Assembly (NCBI RefSeq): GCF_932274485.2
Contig: NC_065885.2
Coordinates: 32,067,062 to 32,131,061 of the forward strand
From: Patella vulgata
Lineage: Eukaryota > Mollusca > Gastropoda > Patellidae
Reading direction: 5' to 3'
DNA: 64,000 bases
Shown piece after piece: positions 11,760 through 23,239 of this stretch; positions within the stretch are counted from its first letter, which is position 1, and the number at the start of each line of letters is the position of its first letter. A program made the position numbers and the translations under genes. The notes under the pieces were generated by a model, which was given only the letters and a program-made list of their open reading frames with translations, was not told the origin of the DNA and made no database searches.

Positions 11760-12584
11760 GGGGGGGGGGTGAAAGGTTAACGCGTGTTCGTTGTGCGTTG
11801 CAGCATAAGGTTTGTCATTGAGTGGCCTGGTTTCGTTTCCCTGCTTGTATGTAACAAGGGGTAGTGTGGCCTGTCCAACCTCGCGCAAGCGAATTACTGA
11901 AATAAAATTGAACCATATGGAGGCAGACCACCATTAATTTCCCCATTGACTTCAATGTTAATTCTGGACTTTTTGCCAACCTCCAACTTTTCCCCAAATA
12001 TTCGTTGGGCTGAATGCTTGTCACTACAGACAGAGGAACAAATGGTCATATCTTTGCGCTAAAATTTGTATGAAGTTCACCACCCAAATTTTGAGATACA
12101 CAAACTTGCAGAAGCATACTAAAAACATGTAACTAGTTGCTGTACATATCACCGTAACCAAGCTGATAGCTGTTATCCTTTCACCTCAAAATCATGAATA
12201 TTTACCCAAACCTGTCAGGAAATGTAAATTCAAATCCTCTTCGTCCATTCTGGACCAAAAAATCAACAATAATGGACATGCTAAAGGGGAAAAAAGGGTA
12301 CTAAAACATGTAACTAGTTGCTGTACATATCACCGTAACCAAGCTGATAGCTTTTATCCTTTCACCTCAAAATCATGAATATTTACCAACACCTGTCAGG
12401 AAATGTAAATTCAAACCCTCTTCATCCATTCTAGACCAAAAAATCAACAATAATGGGCATGCAAAAGGGGAAGAAAGGACAGAGAGAAAATTGCTATAAA
12501 TAGACGAACTACAATTTGTATTTAATGGTGGTCTGCCTCCATATGTTAATCCCGAAATGACCTAGTTTGTGGACGTTACCCCCT

Positions 12585-12600
<16 letters not shown>
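11760..12600 (+). repeat. SINE-1 copy split by a MITE
   Basis: The left part (about 11767-11918) runs from GGTTAACGCGTGTTCG through the tRNA-like region and CGCAAGCGAATTACTGAAAT to GAACCATAT. The SINE resumes at 12541 with ATATGTTAATCCCGAAATGA and ends in a (CT)n run at 12584-12611. Undisturbed copies (for example at 37380) read GAACCATATGTTAGTCCCG, so the pre-insertion site is known exactly. The core domain between GTCCAACCTCGC and GCAAGCG is also deleted in this copy. Confidence 0.8.
11919..12540. mobile_element. 622-bp MITE (family M, subfamily 1) inserted in SINE-1
   Basis: Both ends carry the same inverted repeat, GGAGGCAGACCACCATTAA. Flanks are ATAT on both sides (11915-11918 and 12541-12544), consistent with a 4-bp target duplication; reading the site as CATATG with the element starting one base later is equally consistent. 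The interior has a tandem duplication of about 182 bp starting at 12118 and 12300, each with ATGTAACTAGTTGCTGTACA. No protein is encoded. The reverse-complement interior and both ends resemble the elements at 52659-53123 and 55527-55992, so these form one wider family. Confidence 0.8.
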
Positions 12601-12615
<15 letters not shown>

Positions 12616-13121
12616 CAGAATGCAACAAATTTGTATGAACACTGCGTGATCGACTTAACTTTTCAAGATTTTTGACAAATTGTATGTAATTATTGTAACT
12701 TTCCTATAACGTGTATAAACATTTCGCAAGGAAATTTTACCTGTGGCACATATCTTTGATGGTTGTTCTATTTCGTTAAAATTCGCCGATGTATACGTTA
12801 AATTTATCGACCTTATAACATTTATAATTGCTTTTTTTATTGCACCAATGTCGCAATGTCTACTTCAGTAGAATCATTAGATAGAACTGTTTGATCAACG
12901 TGTCGTATGAAAAAACTCAACATTATGATTTTGTGAAGATCAAAGCGGGAAACTATATGAGTTAGTTTGGTTAGACTTTTGGGACATAATCTAATGTCTG
13001 ATGGGTAAATGTTTGTTACTTTGATTCCCGAAAGGATGGAATTGAATGAAATAAAGGTTGTCGTCCTGTCAACACTTTTGGAACTAACATACGGTCTTTT
13101 TTATATCAATGTTATGTCTGT

Positions 13122-13250
13122 AATGCCATCCTCGGTATCACCAGTGGTCTCTATCCGTTCCACTCCACGAACTCCTGGGTTAATTCATGGGGAGATACGT
13201 ATTCAGATTGACTGCCCTTGATGTTTGTCCTATTTTTATCGACCTATCAA
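13122..13250 (+). repeat. Unnamed repeat family C, copy 1
   Basis: This segment, with ATCCTCGGTATCACCAGTG, TCCTGGGTTAATTCATGGGG and CTATTTTTATCGACCTATC, matches 51709-51840 at roughly 70 percent by eye and has a third, truncated and reversed relative at 55993-56060. The function or class is unknown. Confidence 0.5.
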
Positions 13251-13384
13251 AGAAATCGTTAAATACATAAAAGTAACATTTTTCCCATCAAAACGATGCT
13301 TAGGACATGTCACTTCTTTTATATTAAACTGCTTGCAAACTCTCTTATAATCGAGCGAACAAGACGCCTTATTGTTGACTGAAA

Positions 13385-13908
13385 TCAACCTGACACACTA
13401 TAAGCCAGCATACTATAAGGATATTCACCACACGGTTAGCAGAAATCAAGCTGGCACGCTATAAGAAATTCGCTGGACAACCGTGACTCCAATGAAATCA
13501 CGTGATTGGTATTGTTAATCCGAGCCTTTGATAAAAACATAAATTGAAAGTATAGTCTATTTTTCAGTAATTAGGTTCTGTGGACAGTGACCCATTTTTT
13601 CGACCAAAAAACGAGGATTTTTCTCTTCATGAATGTGCAAGGAATAAACTGGTAGATTCAAAGAGCCATAGAAACATACTTTCCAGTGATGTGTGACACG
13701 ATAACTGAAATTTCGTATTAATACCCGTATTTTGACATTTTATACACTCGCCACTCTCATCTCTCTCTCTCTCTAAATAGAGTTTAGTAGGCCTACAGGC
13801 TAATTAACTTTGATCCATTTTAAAACAAAAAGTATTATATTATACATTGTACTCAACAAATAATGAATATCCTTATAGTGTGCTGACTTGTATAATGTGA
13901 CTTGTAGA
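13385..13908. mobile_element. Putative inverted-repeat element, about 520 bp
   Basis: The left end contains CACTATAAGCCAGCATACTA then TAAGGATATTCA; the right end, reversed, contains GTCAGCACACTATAAGGATA then TTCAT. The matched arms are about 40 bp. A second diverged block of the left arm (GAAATCAAGCTGGCACGCTA) follows at about 13440. No transposase or clear target duplication was seen. Confidence 0.45.
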
Positions 13909-13944
13909 GGATGCTGTAATGCGAGAGGGATAATTTTGCCCAAA

Positions 13945-14040
13945 GAAATGAATTAGGGTTTAACGCCCCACTGTTTTACTCCTGCTCCGATTTGGTCAAT
14001 ACAGTGTGCTATGAGAGAAGCGGAATAAGCTGTTTTTCTA
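13945..14040 (-). repeat. SINE-2 3' end fragment
   Basis: GGGTTTAACGCCCCACTGTT followed by TTTGGTCAATACAGTGTGCT and ATGAGAGAAGC matches the 3' part of the full-length SINE-2 at 26762-27108. The 5' part is absent. Confidence 0.65.
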
Positions 14041-14538
14041 GATTATTACGTCGAATCTTCCTTATGGTTTTTATTGAAGTAATTTGGCTGTAGAAGAGCG
14101 AACCATGAAATGTAACGAAATAAGAATATAACTTCTGAGTATATTTCACTTGACAGTTGATCAATACTCTCATTATAAAACATCTTTGAAATCGGACTAA
14201 GCCGTCAGATTTCTCAAATTATTTCCATGTTGCGGATATTGTCCTTTTAGTGTGAAAAAAATAAGCAAAGAAAAGAAATGTCACCAAAGACGAATAATAA
14301 AAGAAGTATTGGGTAGTAATGAAAATTATAAAGAGATTGTGAAAATGCGCAACACCGCTAAGCCATCTTTAAAGTGTGGTTATGTGGTTATTTTTTTTTA
14401 ACTATTCCTTCAGGAAAAACGGAGAAAATTTACCATGTTAGGCAGTCAACCATATCAGAAAATCACATACGATCTTTCAATTAATAGCATATTTAAGGTC
14501 CTCGGTATAATACCATTCGACCATTTCCCACTCAACAA

Positions 14539-14602
14539 AGGTTTTAAGGTGACCTACACTCAAATCAACTATTTGATTTGAGTGTAGGTCACCTTAAAAC
14601 CT
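14539..14602. repeat. Perfect 30-bp inverted repeat with a 4-nt loop
   Basis: The arm 14539-14568 (AGGTTTTAAGGTGACCTACA then CTCAAATCAA) is followed by CTAT and its exact reverse complement at 14573-14602. Complementarity stops abruptly at both outer edges. No flanking repeat explains it. Confidence 0.9.
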
Positions 14603-15089
14603 AGACTGTTCGTAAATTTACAAGATGGTTAGAACGTAAGTTGCCAATGTAATGAGAATTTGAATCCAATGTGTATCCACCTGCTGACGACGTATTTCTA
14701 CTTTTGCGCCACTACTAAACAATCAAGTGAGGTCGAAAGCAATAATCGGGTAGGTTTCCGTGACGCTATACAACTTCAATATAAGCCCAATAATTGTTGT
14801 GTGTATCCCAAAGCCGACATTATAAGAAATAAAGGTCAACGTTAATTGGTAGTCCAGAACATTGAATCATTGGATGTCGGACATCAACCTCTTTAATTAA
14901 TGATTTTTGAAAATTTGCAGTGCTATTTACTTCTCATCTATCACATTGAAAATTCTCTAAAACACTGCATCTCCAGATAAAGTGATCTAGCACATCATAA
15001 ACACCAGAATCACAAGTCGTACGGAAAGGTATCATTTGTCTTCGGTTAGTCTTCGTTTAAATTGTATCCTCTGGTTGACCTCTACCTCT

Positions 15090-15165
15090 AATTGGGGTTT
15101 TACGTTCTGCCCTTCTTCTCCGACTTGGCTAATGAAGACGGGATTTTGGGTTGACAATGTAATTT
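15090..15165 (-). repeat. SINE-2 3' end fragment
   Basis: TTGGGGTTTTACGTTCTGCC and GACTTGGCTAATGAAGACGG match the 3' end of SINE-2. This is a short, 5'-truncated copy. Confidence 0.6.
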
Positions 15166-15169
15166 GTAG

Positions 15170-16570
15170 GTGAGGTCAAGGTGCATGCTTAAATCTTGAC
15201 CCTCATGTTTCTACAAATTTTCTGACACACCCATATTCTTGACAAAACTTTCTAAGCATTCATAAATTATAATCAATCACATGCAGCCTCATTTTTCATA
15301 AGGTAATTGCAGATGTTTTCTGTAATGCCAATATTAGTTAAAACACCAGTAATTTACGAAAAAGAGAGTTCAAATCTGTTGATGTCCGATATTGACGTTT
15401 TCGTTGGATGTCAAATGACAAGAAATGCTTAACTATGCTTATCAGGAAAATATTTGCGGTTAATTTGGCTACTTTAACAACATACGTTTGTCGATATCTC
15501 AAGTTTTCTAGAAGTAAATATTCTCAATTGAACACAAACGAGGTTCATCAATAATTTAAAATATCGACTGACTTGTAACGTCCGACCGGAATCGATTATG
15601 TCCCACCATTATTAATTATAAAGTTGTATTTTTAAATTAACATTGGAAGACACTGCGATAATGTTGTTATTAAAACATAATCGCCTTCGAATTTCAAAAG
15701 AGTCGATCTAGTGACAAGCATAATACTTTTAGATAAATGAACGATAGTTTTAACCTAATTTGCAGAAGGCAATTAAATATAACCTAACCTCAGGGTCAAA
15801 GGCTACCTACCCATAAAGATTCAGTAATAATAATGACTTTATTTTTAAATAATTGAATATCAGATAATTATGTCTTACATTTCGTCCTTTCCAGCAATAT
15901 ATAAGTATAAAACATTAAAAATGGAGCATGGACAGAATGCTAGAAATAATTATATAGAATATATCAATACAAAAGTAAATAAAGGCGTTGTTAGCTATGT
16001 GAACTTCTTAAATCTTCAGTATCAGGTGTTCTAGAAAGAGCGACAGAAGATAACCTTGGTTGCAATGACCACCAACTGAGTGTCTAGCCCAGTGTAATAC
16101 AAGAGAAACTGGTTAGATATCGGAAAGAGCCAAGGCACGCTGATGCATAATTATATATATATATACATCAAGAAGTCAAAATATCATGCCTTGTGTTCCA
16201 TATACATTGGAGAAACTAATCGTAACTGTGGTCCTCGCTAATATATATTATGTTGTTTGGGGTACGAATGTTGCTTAGGGTAAGATAATACAATTATTTG
16301 CTTTGCGTTTAGAAAGATGCGAATTTAACATTTTTATTTCGATGAAGGGATAGAACTATTGACCCCAAATTAAAGGTGTTAAGCGTTATTTGTATCAAAA
16401 TTTTATAGCTGCTGCATTGTATGGTTATATCCAGATATTTATATTATTATCTTGATAAAGACTTTATCATCCTCGTTAAAGCGTTGCATAGTAGTAAATC
16501 TAGAAATTGTGTATCCATAAAATTGTAGCGTATCCTGTGATTGAATTATTTGGTTAACGGTAAAAAAAAT
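15170..16570. other. AT-rich stretch without a recognisable gene
   Basis: Only chance frames were seen. A sequence near 15820 (AATAATAATGACTTTATTTT) looks like a reversed LINE-type tail, but no coding remnant was found beside it. A weak inverted pair (GATGTCGGACATCAAC near 14873 and GTTGATGTCCGATATT near 15375) may mark an old element. Confidence 0.35.
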
Positions 16571-16574
16571 AACT

Positions 16575-17800
16575 AGAATTCCGAAGGAGTACTGACGTGT
16601 TTCGGTACGTCAGGTCATGTCATGTCAGGACACGATTTGTCACGTCAACAATAAAGTTACACCATGAATTATTGACTGTCATTTTGAACTTTTAATAAAA
16701 CCGGAAGTTATACTTCAAGATCGAACTTTTGATATAAATTGTTAGTAGACATCAGGGTCATCATTTATACAAAATTTAAGGGTCATTGAAAGGTTAGGTT
16801 ATAACAACTGTTGCCAACTGTTTAAATGGCGACTGAAATGAAATAAAATGAAATTGGGTTTAACGTCCTACTGTTCTGCTACGAACTGGGCTAATGTAGA
16901 CGGGCATAATGTAGCCAACGTGACCCCCTAAATGGCGACTGAATATCGATTTTAGGTTGTTTTTGTCAAATTCAATATGGCGGCAAAGGGTTGAAAATGT
17001 TATGGAACAAAGTCTCAGAAAATGAAAGATAATATCATTATCATTATATCATTTTAGACTATTTTGAAAATGGAGAAATTGGAAGCCCGTGAACATGCAC
17101 TGAATATAATTAAAGTTTTCATAGAATTGCCCTAAAATGGCTTCGTTCGTTGGTGTTTAGTCAAAATCAACACTATTTTATTTGATATCCGTGACCGAAT
17201 GAAGGGTTATTTCACATTGGCAACGGGTTAAAGACCCATCTTACTGTTGGCAGTCAAAACAATAGCCCATAGCACTACATAAGCTGAAACAGACGATGGG
17301 GTGTGGGGTGATCCAGTGCTACAGAGTTGTGTTCAGGCTCAAGCTTGTCGATCACCAGTCGCGAATGGTCGTGCATCTGTTGGGTGTACTTACAGGTTCA
17401 GCGCTCGTAGCCGCAATCGCACTTTGCCAGGCCCAATTTGCTCGGGGCTCAAATTCGATGGCCTAAAACATTCACGGGGTTCATGCAGGTTACTTTGATA
17501 CCACATATATGAGGGTGCAGAGCGGCGACGAAGCGTGATTCGCCCAGGGCCCATATTCGATGACCTAAAACATTCACGGGTTGTTGATTGTGGAGGCGAA
17601 CCATAATGAGCGAACATACACACATACATACTTACACAATCTGCAGAATAGTGTTCTAAGCTCTAGTTTGCCAGTCACTTGTGCATTATGGTCACACATT
17701 TGATTTTTTAGGTGAGTGTCTATGGGGATTGTGGCGCCTTCTCCGGCATGCGGGAGCGTCACAATACGCAAAATAGGGATAATGATGTCATGACGTTAAA
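16575..17800 (+). repeat. Complex repeat family D, copy a
   Basis: Blocks in order: GTTTCGGTACGTCAGGTCA, CCGGAAGTTATACTTCAAGA, AATATGGCGGCAAAGGGTT, GTCAAAATCAACACTATTTT, CAGTCAAAACAATAGCCCAT, ACAGTTCAGCGCTCG-like sequence, then two tandem units of about 100 bp (near 17452 and 17552) with CGATGGCCTAAAACATTCAC, and finally GCATGCGGGAGCGTCACAAT. The same order recurs at 19740-20690 plus 21450-22105. A SINE-2 tail at 16832-16930 interrupts it. No intact coding frame was recognised; the class is unknown. Confidence 0.7.
16832..16930 (-). repeat. SINE-2 3' end fragment inside family D
   Basis: GAAATGAAATAAAATGAAAT precedes GGGTTTAACGTCCTACTGTT and CTGGGCTAATGTAGACGGGC. The poly(GAAAT)-like tail plus truncated body fits a LINE-mobilised, 5'-truncated SINE. 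The sequence AAATGGCGACTGAA occurs at both edges (about 16825 and 16930), possibly a target-site duplication. Confidence 0.7.
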
Positions 17801-18060
17801 CAAGATATGCCGCGATAGATCAGTGGGTTTCCCCTTGTGGTGATACAGGACGGATGGCCTGTCAATAAAAAAAGAAAAACGCTTAGCCTTCGGTTGGGAT
17901 AAAAAAAAAAGGAGGCCCATGTATACCAATGATAGCACGAGAAAAGAGTAGAGTGTGGTGCTGCTGTCCGGGCAAAATGTCCCTCATAGCACATTCCCGT
18001 CTTCATTAGCAAATGTACCGTACAGAAAAGCTGGACGTTAAACCCCATTTGCCAAACATG
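17800..18060 (+). repeat. SINE-2 copy, nearly complete, diverged
   Basis: It begins with the tRNA-like head GCCGCGATAGATCAGTGGGT, passes GGTGATACAGGACGGATGG, CATAGCACATTCCCGTCTTC and ATTAGC, and ends with GGACGTTAAACCCCATTTGC. The middle is degraded by A-rich insertions. Confidence 0.7.
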
Positions 18061-19100
18061 CAAAATCATAAACATATCCGACCAGTTCCATAACATCTGG
18101 CAAACAATTCTCAATATTAGACCAACTTTCATGAAGCAGTTCAAACATACTTTATCTAATTCTATGTAGACAATGTGACAAACAATACGCAGGGGAGACC
18201 CAAAATGCACTTAGGGAAAAATTAACGGTCACCGGTCAGGCATAGCCAACAAAAAAGACAAACGGTCTCAATTCACTTCAACCAACCAAACAATGACATT
18301 TTTGGTCTGAATGTCACACCAATATAAAAGATTAAGAGCGATTTTGAAACCCCAGAAGATATTAAAACGTTTAGGCTAACAAGAGAAAAATTCTGGATGG
18401 ACAAATTGAAAACAACAGCCCACCTAGGTTTGAATATTTATACAGCTAGCGCAATAGCCCCCCTTTGTGGTCCCATTTAGCGCAACAGCAAGAAGTGCGT
18501 CCAAAATCATCAGAAAACACCATATTGATCTCCAGGAAAATCACCCCAAACTCTTCACACAGAAACTTATAATTGCATATTCGAAAAATAAAAATCTGAA
18601 CATCTTAGTGCACATTAAATTAAGACTAAATAAGACCAGTTCTCACCCTAACCCAAAACAAACAATATATCAAACCCTAGCGCTAACCCTTATTAAATAA
18701 AATCAACTAGATATAAGAATCCCTAGCCCTAACCTGGTGATAGTGGAACAAACATATTTTTTTAGAAAATACAATTCTTAGTAGGAAACACACAAATTTA
18801 TTCCTTTTCTTCAGAAACAAAAATACCAGAACACCACAAGCACCACCTAAGGAACACCGTCAGCGCCACCAACACTAAAAACAACGAAAATAACTTTGTA
18901 TATAAAATGTATTGTATGTATTTTTATAAAACCAGGAAATATCACGAACTAAATTTTCATTATCCTAACGCACAATCCACATACGACGTCATATGTGCAG
19001 GACCGTCTCCGATCTAGCGTTCTCCGTAGTGTAGGCTATCGAAAGTATAAAAAAAAACCGAAACGAAATATAGATCTTTATTTTAATCAGATTGGCTCTT
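18060..19100. other. Stretch without a recognisable gene; scattered telomere-like words
   Basis: Short runs such as CACCCTAACCCAA and CCCTAGCCCTAACC occur near 18645 and 18720. They are too few and too degenerate to be an interstitial telomere block. No repeat shared elsewhere in the window was seen. Confidence 0.35.
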
Positions 19101-20690
19101 TAATTGTCCTATATTGTATTTACTTTTTACTTACCTTATACCATATTACTATTATTCACACAGGACGTTTTAACAAGATTTAAATAGCCGTTATCAAGCA
19201 TACACAACTTACAAATGCGCAGAGACAGTTAATATTAAGGAAATCCCAGAAAAAAAAACAACATGGGCTATACCGGCTACATTCGTGAATAAAGATTTAC
19301 TATTTTTACTTACGAGTACATAACCTTTTGATATTAGTTGTCAGTAGACGCCAGGGTCATCATATGATCAAACATCAAGAGTCATTGAACACCTAGGTCA
19401 CCAGATAGTAGGCGTTGATGCTAAAAATAACGAGCGAATTTTCGAATTTCGAAAAACCATCAGTCAGAGCCCATATGGAATTCGTCCAAATAATCCAAAA
19501 ATAAAAAAAAACCAAGAAGATCCTTTGAGGAAGTACCAAGATATAGGCAATCTGAGATTATTTTATGTTTCATCCGTAAAACACTTCCAGTTGGTCAAAA
19601 ATGACCCAATTTATATTTAATAAATAGATCCACGGAGGTCAACCACTTCTACGTTGCACCATGTACAGTTTTGACTGCAAGCTCTGACTAATCCCCCCGC
19701 CAAAAAAAAAATAAATAAACAAATAAAAAACTAGAACTCCGATGTTTCGGTACGTCAGGTCACGCCTTGTCACGTCAACAATCAAGTTACACCATGAATT
19801 ATTGAGTATAGTAACATCCAATACCTATTAAAGTGGAAAAATCTCTCATTTTGAACTCTTAATAAAACCGGAAGTTATACTTCAAGATCTATCTTTCGAT
19901 ATTGATTGTTAGTAGACCTGAAGGTCATCATATATACAAAGGTCAAGGGTCATTGAAAGGTTAGGTCACAAGATAGAAGATGAAAAGTCGAACAAAATTA
20001 AAAGTTAAACCGGAGGTAAGGAAAATGGAAATTCAAAAACCGGCTGTCAAACACATGTTGCCAATTAGAGTCGGTTCAAAACAAAAAAAATAATCGGAAT
20101 AAAAATGGCGACTGAATATCTATTTGTTTATTTTATTTTATTTTTTTTTTTTCAATTTTTATTTTTTGTAAAATTCAACATGGCGGCCAAAGGGTTAAAA
20201 ATGTTATAGAATAAATTCTCAGAAAATGAAAATAATATCGGGTGCTAACACCATGCCATATGTCATTTTTAGTCTATTTTGAAAATGGAGAAAACTATTC
20301 ATGTTCGATGAAAATTGGAAGGCCTTGGTAATTTCCGGGAATTTCCGGAAGCCCTTGCACATGCACTGAATATAATAAAAGTTTCCATAGAATTGTCCTC
20401 AAATGGCTTGGTTGGTTTTTAGTCAAAATCAACACTATTTTATTATCAGAGAGAGACTGAATAAAGAGTTTTTTCACATTGTTGGCAGTCAAAACAATAG
20501 CTCATAGCACACTGTAAGTTGAAACAGACGATGAGGTGTGGGGTGATCAAGCGCTCTGCAGAGTTGTGCTCAGACTGCAGCTTTTCGATCACCAGTCGCT
20601 AATGGTCGTGCATATGTTAGGTGTACGCCTTCTTAGAGTGAAAACTTACAGGTTCAGCACTCGCTCCGCATACACCACCCCACCACGAAC
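19100..20690 (+). repeat. Complex repeat family D, copy b (first part) with a partial unit in front
   Basis: A partial unit at about 19100-19660 contains GCCGTTATCAAGCATACACA (matched at 20821) and CATATGGAATTCGTCCAAAT (matched in the 22980-23215 segment). From 19740 the blocks of copy a recur in order: CGGTACGTCAGGTCACG, CCGGAAGTTATACTTCAAGA, ACATGGCGGCCAAAGGGTT, GTCAAAATCAACACTATTTT, GTCGCTAATGGTCGTGCAT. The sequence leaves family D after about 20690. Confidence 0.65.
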
Positions 20691-21130
20691 ACCTATGCAA
20701 ATATGCCCAATTGTATTTATGTTTTTTACCCACCTTACACTATGGATAATAAGGAATTTTAAAAGTAATAATACAATATTTACTATTATACACACAGGAC
20801 GTTTGACAAGATTGCAATAGCCGTTATCAAGCATACACAACTTACAAATGCGCAGAGATCCGAAAGCTTTATCTCTACACACAGTTCATAATAACGTAAT
20901 CCCACAAGATATAATGGGCTATAACCGATGCCTTCATGAAGAAAGACTTGGATCGTTCAAATAAGAAAGAAGTAATTAATAACATAATTAATATACGAAG
21001 ATATTGGACTACCACGGATGTCAGCGAGGGCACCATAGTGCTTTGATTCATGTATATATTCACCAATGTATCTATATCGTTGTAATAAATTAAAAAATAT
21101 GTTTTATTATTGGCGTATGTCTTATGAATT
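20690..21130 (+). repeat. Duplicate of the 19100-19310 segment, then unassigned sequence
   Basis: ACACAGGACGTTTGACAAGA and GCCGTTATCAAGCATACACA followed by ACTTACAAATGCGCAGAGA repeat the segment at about 19155-19230, showing that this block also belongs to the repeat mosaic. After about 20950 no match was found. Confidence 0.55.
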
Positions 21131-21445
21131 TTAAATATGAGAGCAAGATTTGGGATGTTAATCAGGACATCAATAGATTACCTGTATTATTATCTATATG
21201 GAATAATCTACTATTTAGTTTAAGATGTTGTACTTCTCTATATTCTTTTAAAAAAACGACTTAAAACTCATTTATTTAATCGGGCTTTTAACTGGCTCTG
21301 TATACAATCGTTAACATGTCCATAATTTTGTTGTTTATTTATGATTACATGTACATTGTCACTTTGTAAAGTGCTCCTGAACATGTTATATGAAAGGGCA
21401 CACTATAAATATGCTGTAATAATAATAATAATAATAATAATAGCA
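21130..21445 (+). pseudogene. LINE 3' end with (AAT)n tail
   Basis: The frame around 21205-21310 reads WNNLLFSLRCCTSLYSFKKR followed by LKTHLFNRAFNWLCIQS. This is the typical end of a CR1/L2-like LINE ORF2. It is followed by an AT-rich 3' UTR and an (AAT)n microsatellite at about 21416-21441, a common LINE tail. The copy separates the two parts of family D copy b. It is a different LINE lineage from the ones at 7.7 kb and 32 kb, judging by the protein. Confidence 0.75.
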
Positions 21446-21449
21446 GGAT

Positions 21450-22105
21450 ATACGGCTTCACCCCTGGCCCAAATTCGCCCGGGTCCCAAATTCGATGGCC
21501 TTACACATTCACGGGACCATGCTGGTTAAGTTGATAGCACGTATATAGGGTGGAGCGTGGCGACGAATCGGTATTCGCCCGGGGTTTAGGCCCAATTTGC
21601 TCGGGGCTCGTAGCCGCAATCGCACTTTGCCAGGCTCAATTTGCTCGGGGCTCAAATTCGATGGCCTAAAACATTCACGGGGGTCATGCAGGTTACTTTG
21701 ATACCACATATATGTGGGTGCAGAGCGGCGACGAAGCGTGATTCGCCCGGGGCCCATGTTCGATGGCCTAAAACATTCAGGTGGTCATGCTGGTTATTTT
21801 GTTACCACATGTGGGTGTTGATCGCGGCGGCAAACCGTGATGAGCGAACATACACACATATATAATTTCGCATACCTTTGGTTTTATTTGTATGGAAAAT
21901 ATAGTCACTTGGAGAGGTGGGGGTTGATATGTCAAAGTAATCTGCAGAATAGTGTTCTAAGCCCTAGTTTGCCAGTTATTTGTGCGTTATGGTCACACAT
22001 TTGATTCCTTATGTGAGTGAATGAGTATTGTGGCTCCTTCTCGGGCATGCGGGAGCGTCACAATAGGCAACATAGGGATTGGGATGTCATGTCTTCAAAC
22101 AAGAT
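21450..22105 (+). repeat. Complex repeat family D, copy b (second part) with ~105-bp tandem units
   Basis: Units anchored on TTCGATGGCC lie near 21488, 21653 and 21757. They share CATTCACGGG, a GGTTACTTTGATACCACAT-like block and GGCGACGAAGCGTGATTCGC. A short internal duplication of CCAATTTGCTCGGGGCTC occurs at about 21591 and 21635. The end, GGCATGCGGGAGCGTCACAA, matches copy a. Confidence 0.7.
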
Positions 22106-22106
22106 A

Positions 22107-22190
22107 TGCCGCGGTGGCTCAGTGGGTATGCTGTTTGCTCATTGACAGCACGAAAAAAGAGTAGGATGTAGCGCTGCTTGTTACACAATT
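22107..22190 (+). repeat. SINE-2 head fragment
   Basis: GATATGCCGCGGTGGCTCAG then TGGGTATGCTG is the best-preserved tRNA-like head of SINE-2 in the window, with an A-box-like TGGCTCAGTGGG. It continues into CACGAAAAAAGAGTAGG, as in the 17800 copy, and is then lost. Confidence 0.6.
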
Positions 22191-22394
22191 GACATGATTC
22201 AGGAACATGTCACTTAACACCTTATCAGATTATGACTCACAGATGGTCGACACTGGCCCATTTGATTTTATTTTAATGTCGACCAACGTCAAAGACAAAT
22301 TAAGACTCGGCTAGAAACTTGCAAATCATTGCTTTATAAGTAAGGCCTGTATAAAGAATGATATATGCCGCTTTTTAATTTTCCCGTATTGTAT

Positions 22395-23215
22395 TTATTC
22401 GAAAATCGAATCCCTGAGAAAATTTGCCATTTGAATAAGGTTCAAAACAAAAAAAAGTTTTCGAAAATCGGAATCAAAATGGAGGCTGAATATCGATTTA
22501 AAGGTTATTTTTAGTAACATCCAATATGGCGACCAAACGGTTGAAAATGTTATTGAAGAAGGTCTCTGAAAATGAAAGATAATATCTGCGGCTAACACTG
22601 ACATATGTCATTTTTGGTCTATTTCTAAAATGGAGAGAACTATTCATGTTCGGGAAAAATCGGAAGGCCTCGGTAATACCCGGAAGCCGTCACAAAATTT
22701 TCATACGCCATTTTGAAGGCATTGATGTGTTCCTTATTCCTACCAAGTTTCAACATGTTACCTCAAATAGTGACGGAGATACGCCATCTTGAATGTCGAA
22801 TAAATGATGATGAAAACTTTCGCAAATATTTGATGCTCAAACTAGTCGAGCAAACTTCCAAACTTCGAAAAACTACCCAGTTTCAACTTGATACCTTAAA
22901 TAGTGTCGGAGATACGCCATCTTGAATGTCGAAAGAATGATGAAGAAAACTTTCGCAAATCTTTGATGCTAATATTAATCGAGCGAACTTCCGAATTTCG
23001 AAAAACCGTCAGTGGGAGCCCATATGGGATGCGTCCAAATAATCCAAAAATGAAAACCCGAAGGAGATCCGTTGAGAAATAACCGAGATACTGGCAATCT
23101 AAGATTATGTGTTGTCCTATGAATAAAACACTTCCTGTTTGTCAGAAATGACCCAATTTATATTCAATAAATAGATCCACAGAGACCGACCACATCTACA
23201 TTGGCAGAATGTTTC
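22395..23215 (+). repeat. Complex repeat family D, copy c
   Basis: It shares with copy b CCAATATGGCGACCAAACGG and GGAGAGAACTATTCATGTTC, then adds a diverged tandem pair of about 137 bp (from about 22746 and 22884; GGAGATACGCCATCTTGAAT in each). It ends with a block also present at 19440-19660 (GCGTCCAAATAATCCAAAAA, GACCCAATTTATATTCAATA). A poly-C/poly-A run follows at 23213-23240. Confidence 0.65.
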
Positions 23216-23239
23216 CCCCCCCCCCCCAAAAAAAAAAAA

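Noticed and set aside
14873-15393. MITE with GATGTCGGACATCAAC ends
   Set aside because: Only about 15 bp match and there is no target duplication or second copy; too weak to call.
18640-18735. Interstitial telomere block
   Set aside because: Only three or four degenerate CCCTAA-like words are present, compatible with chance in this sequence.
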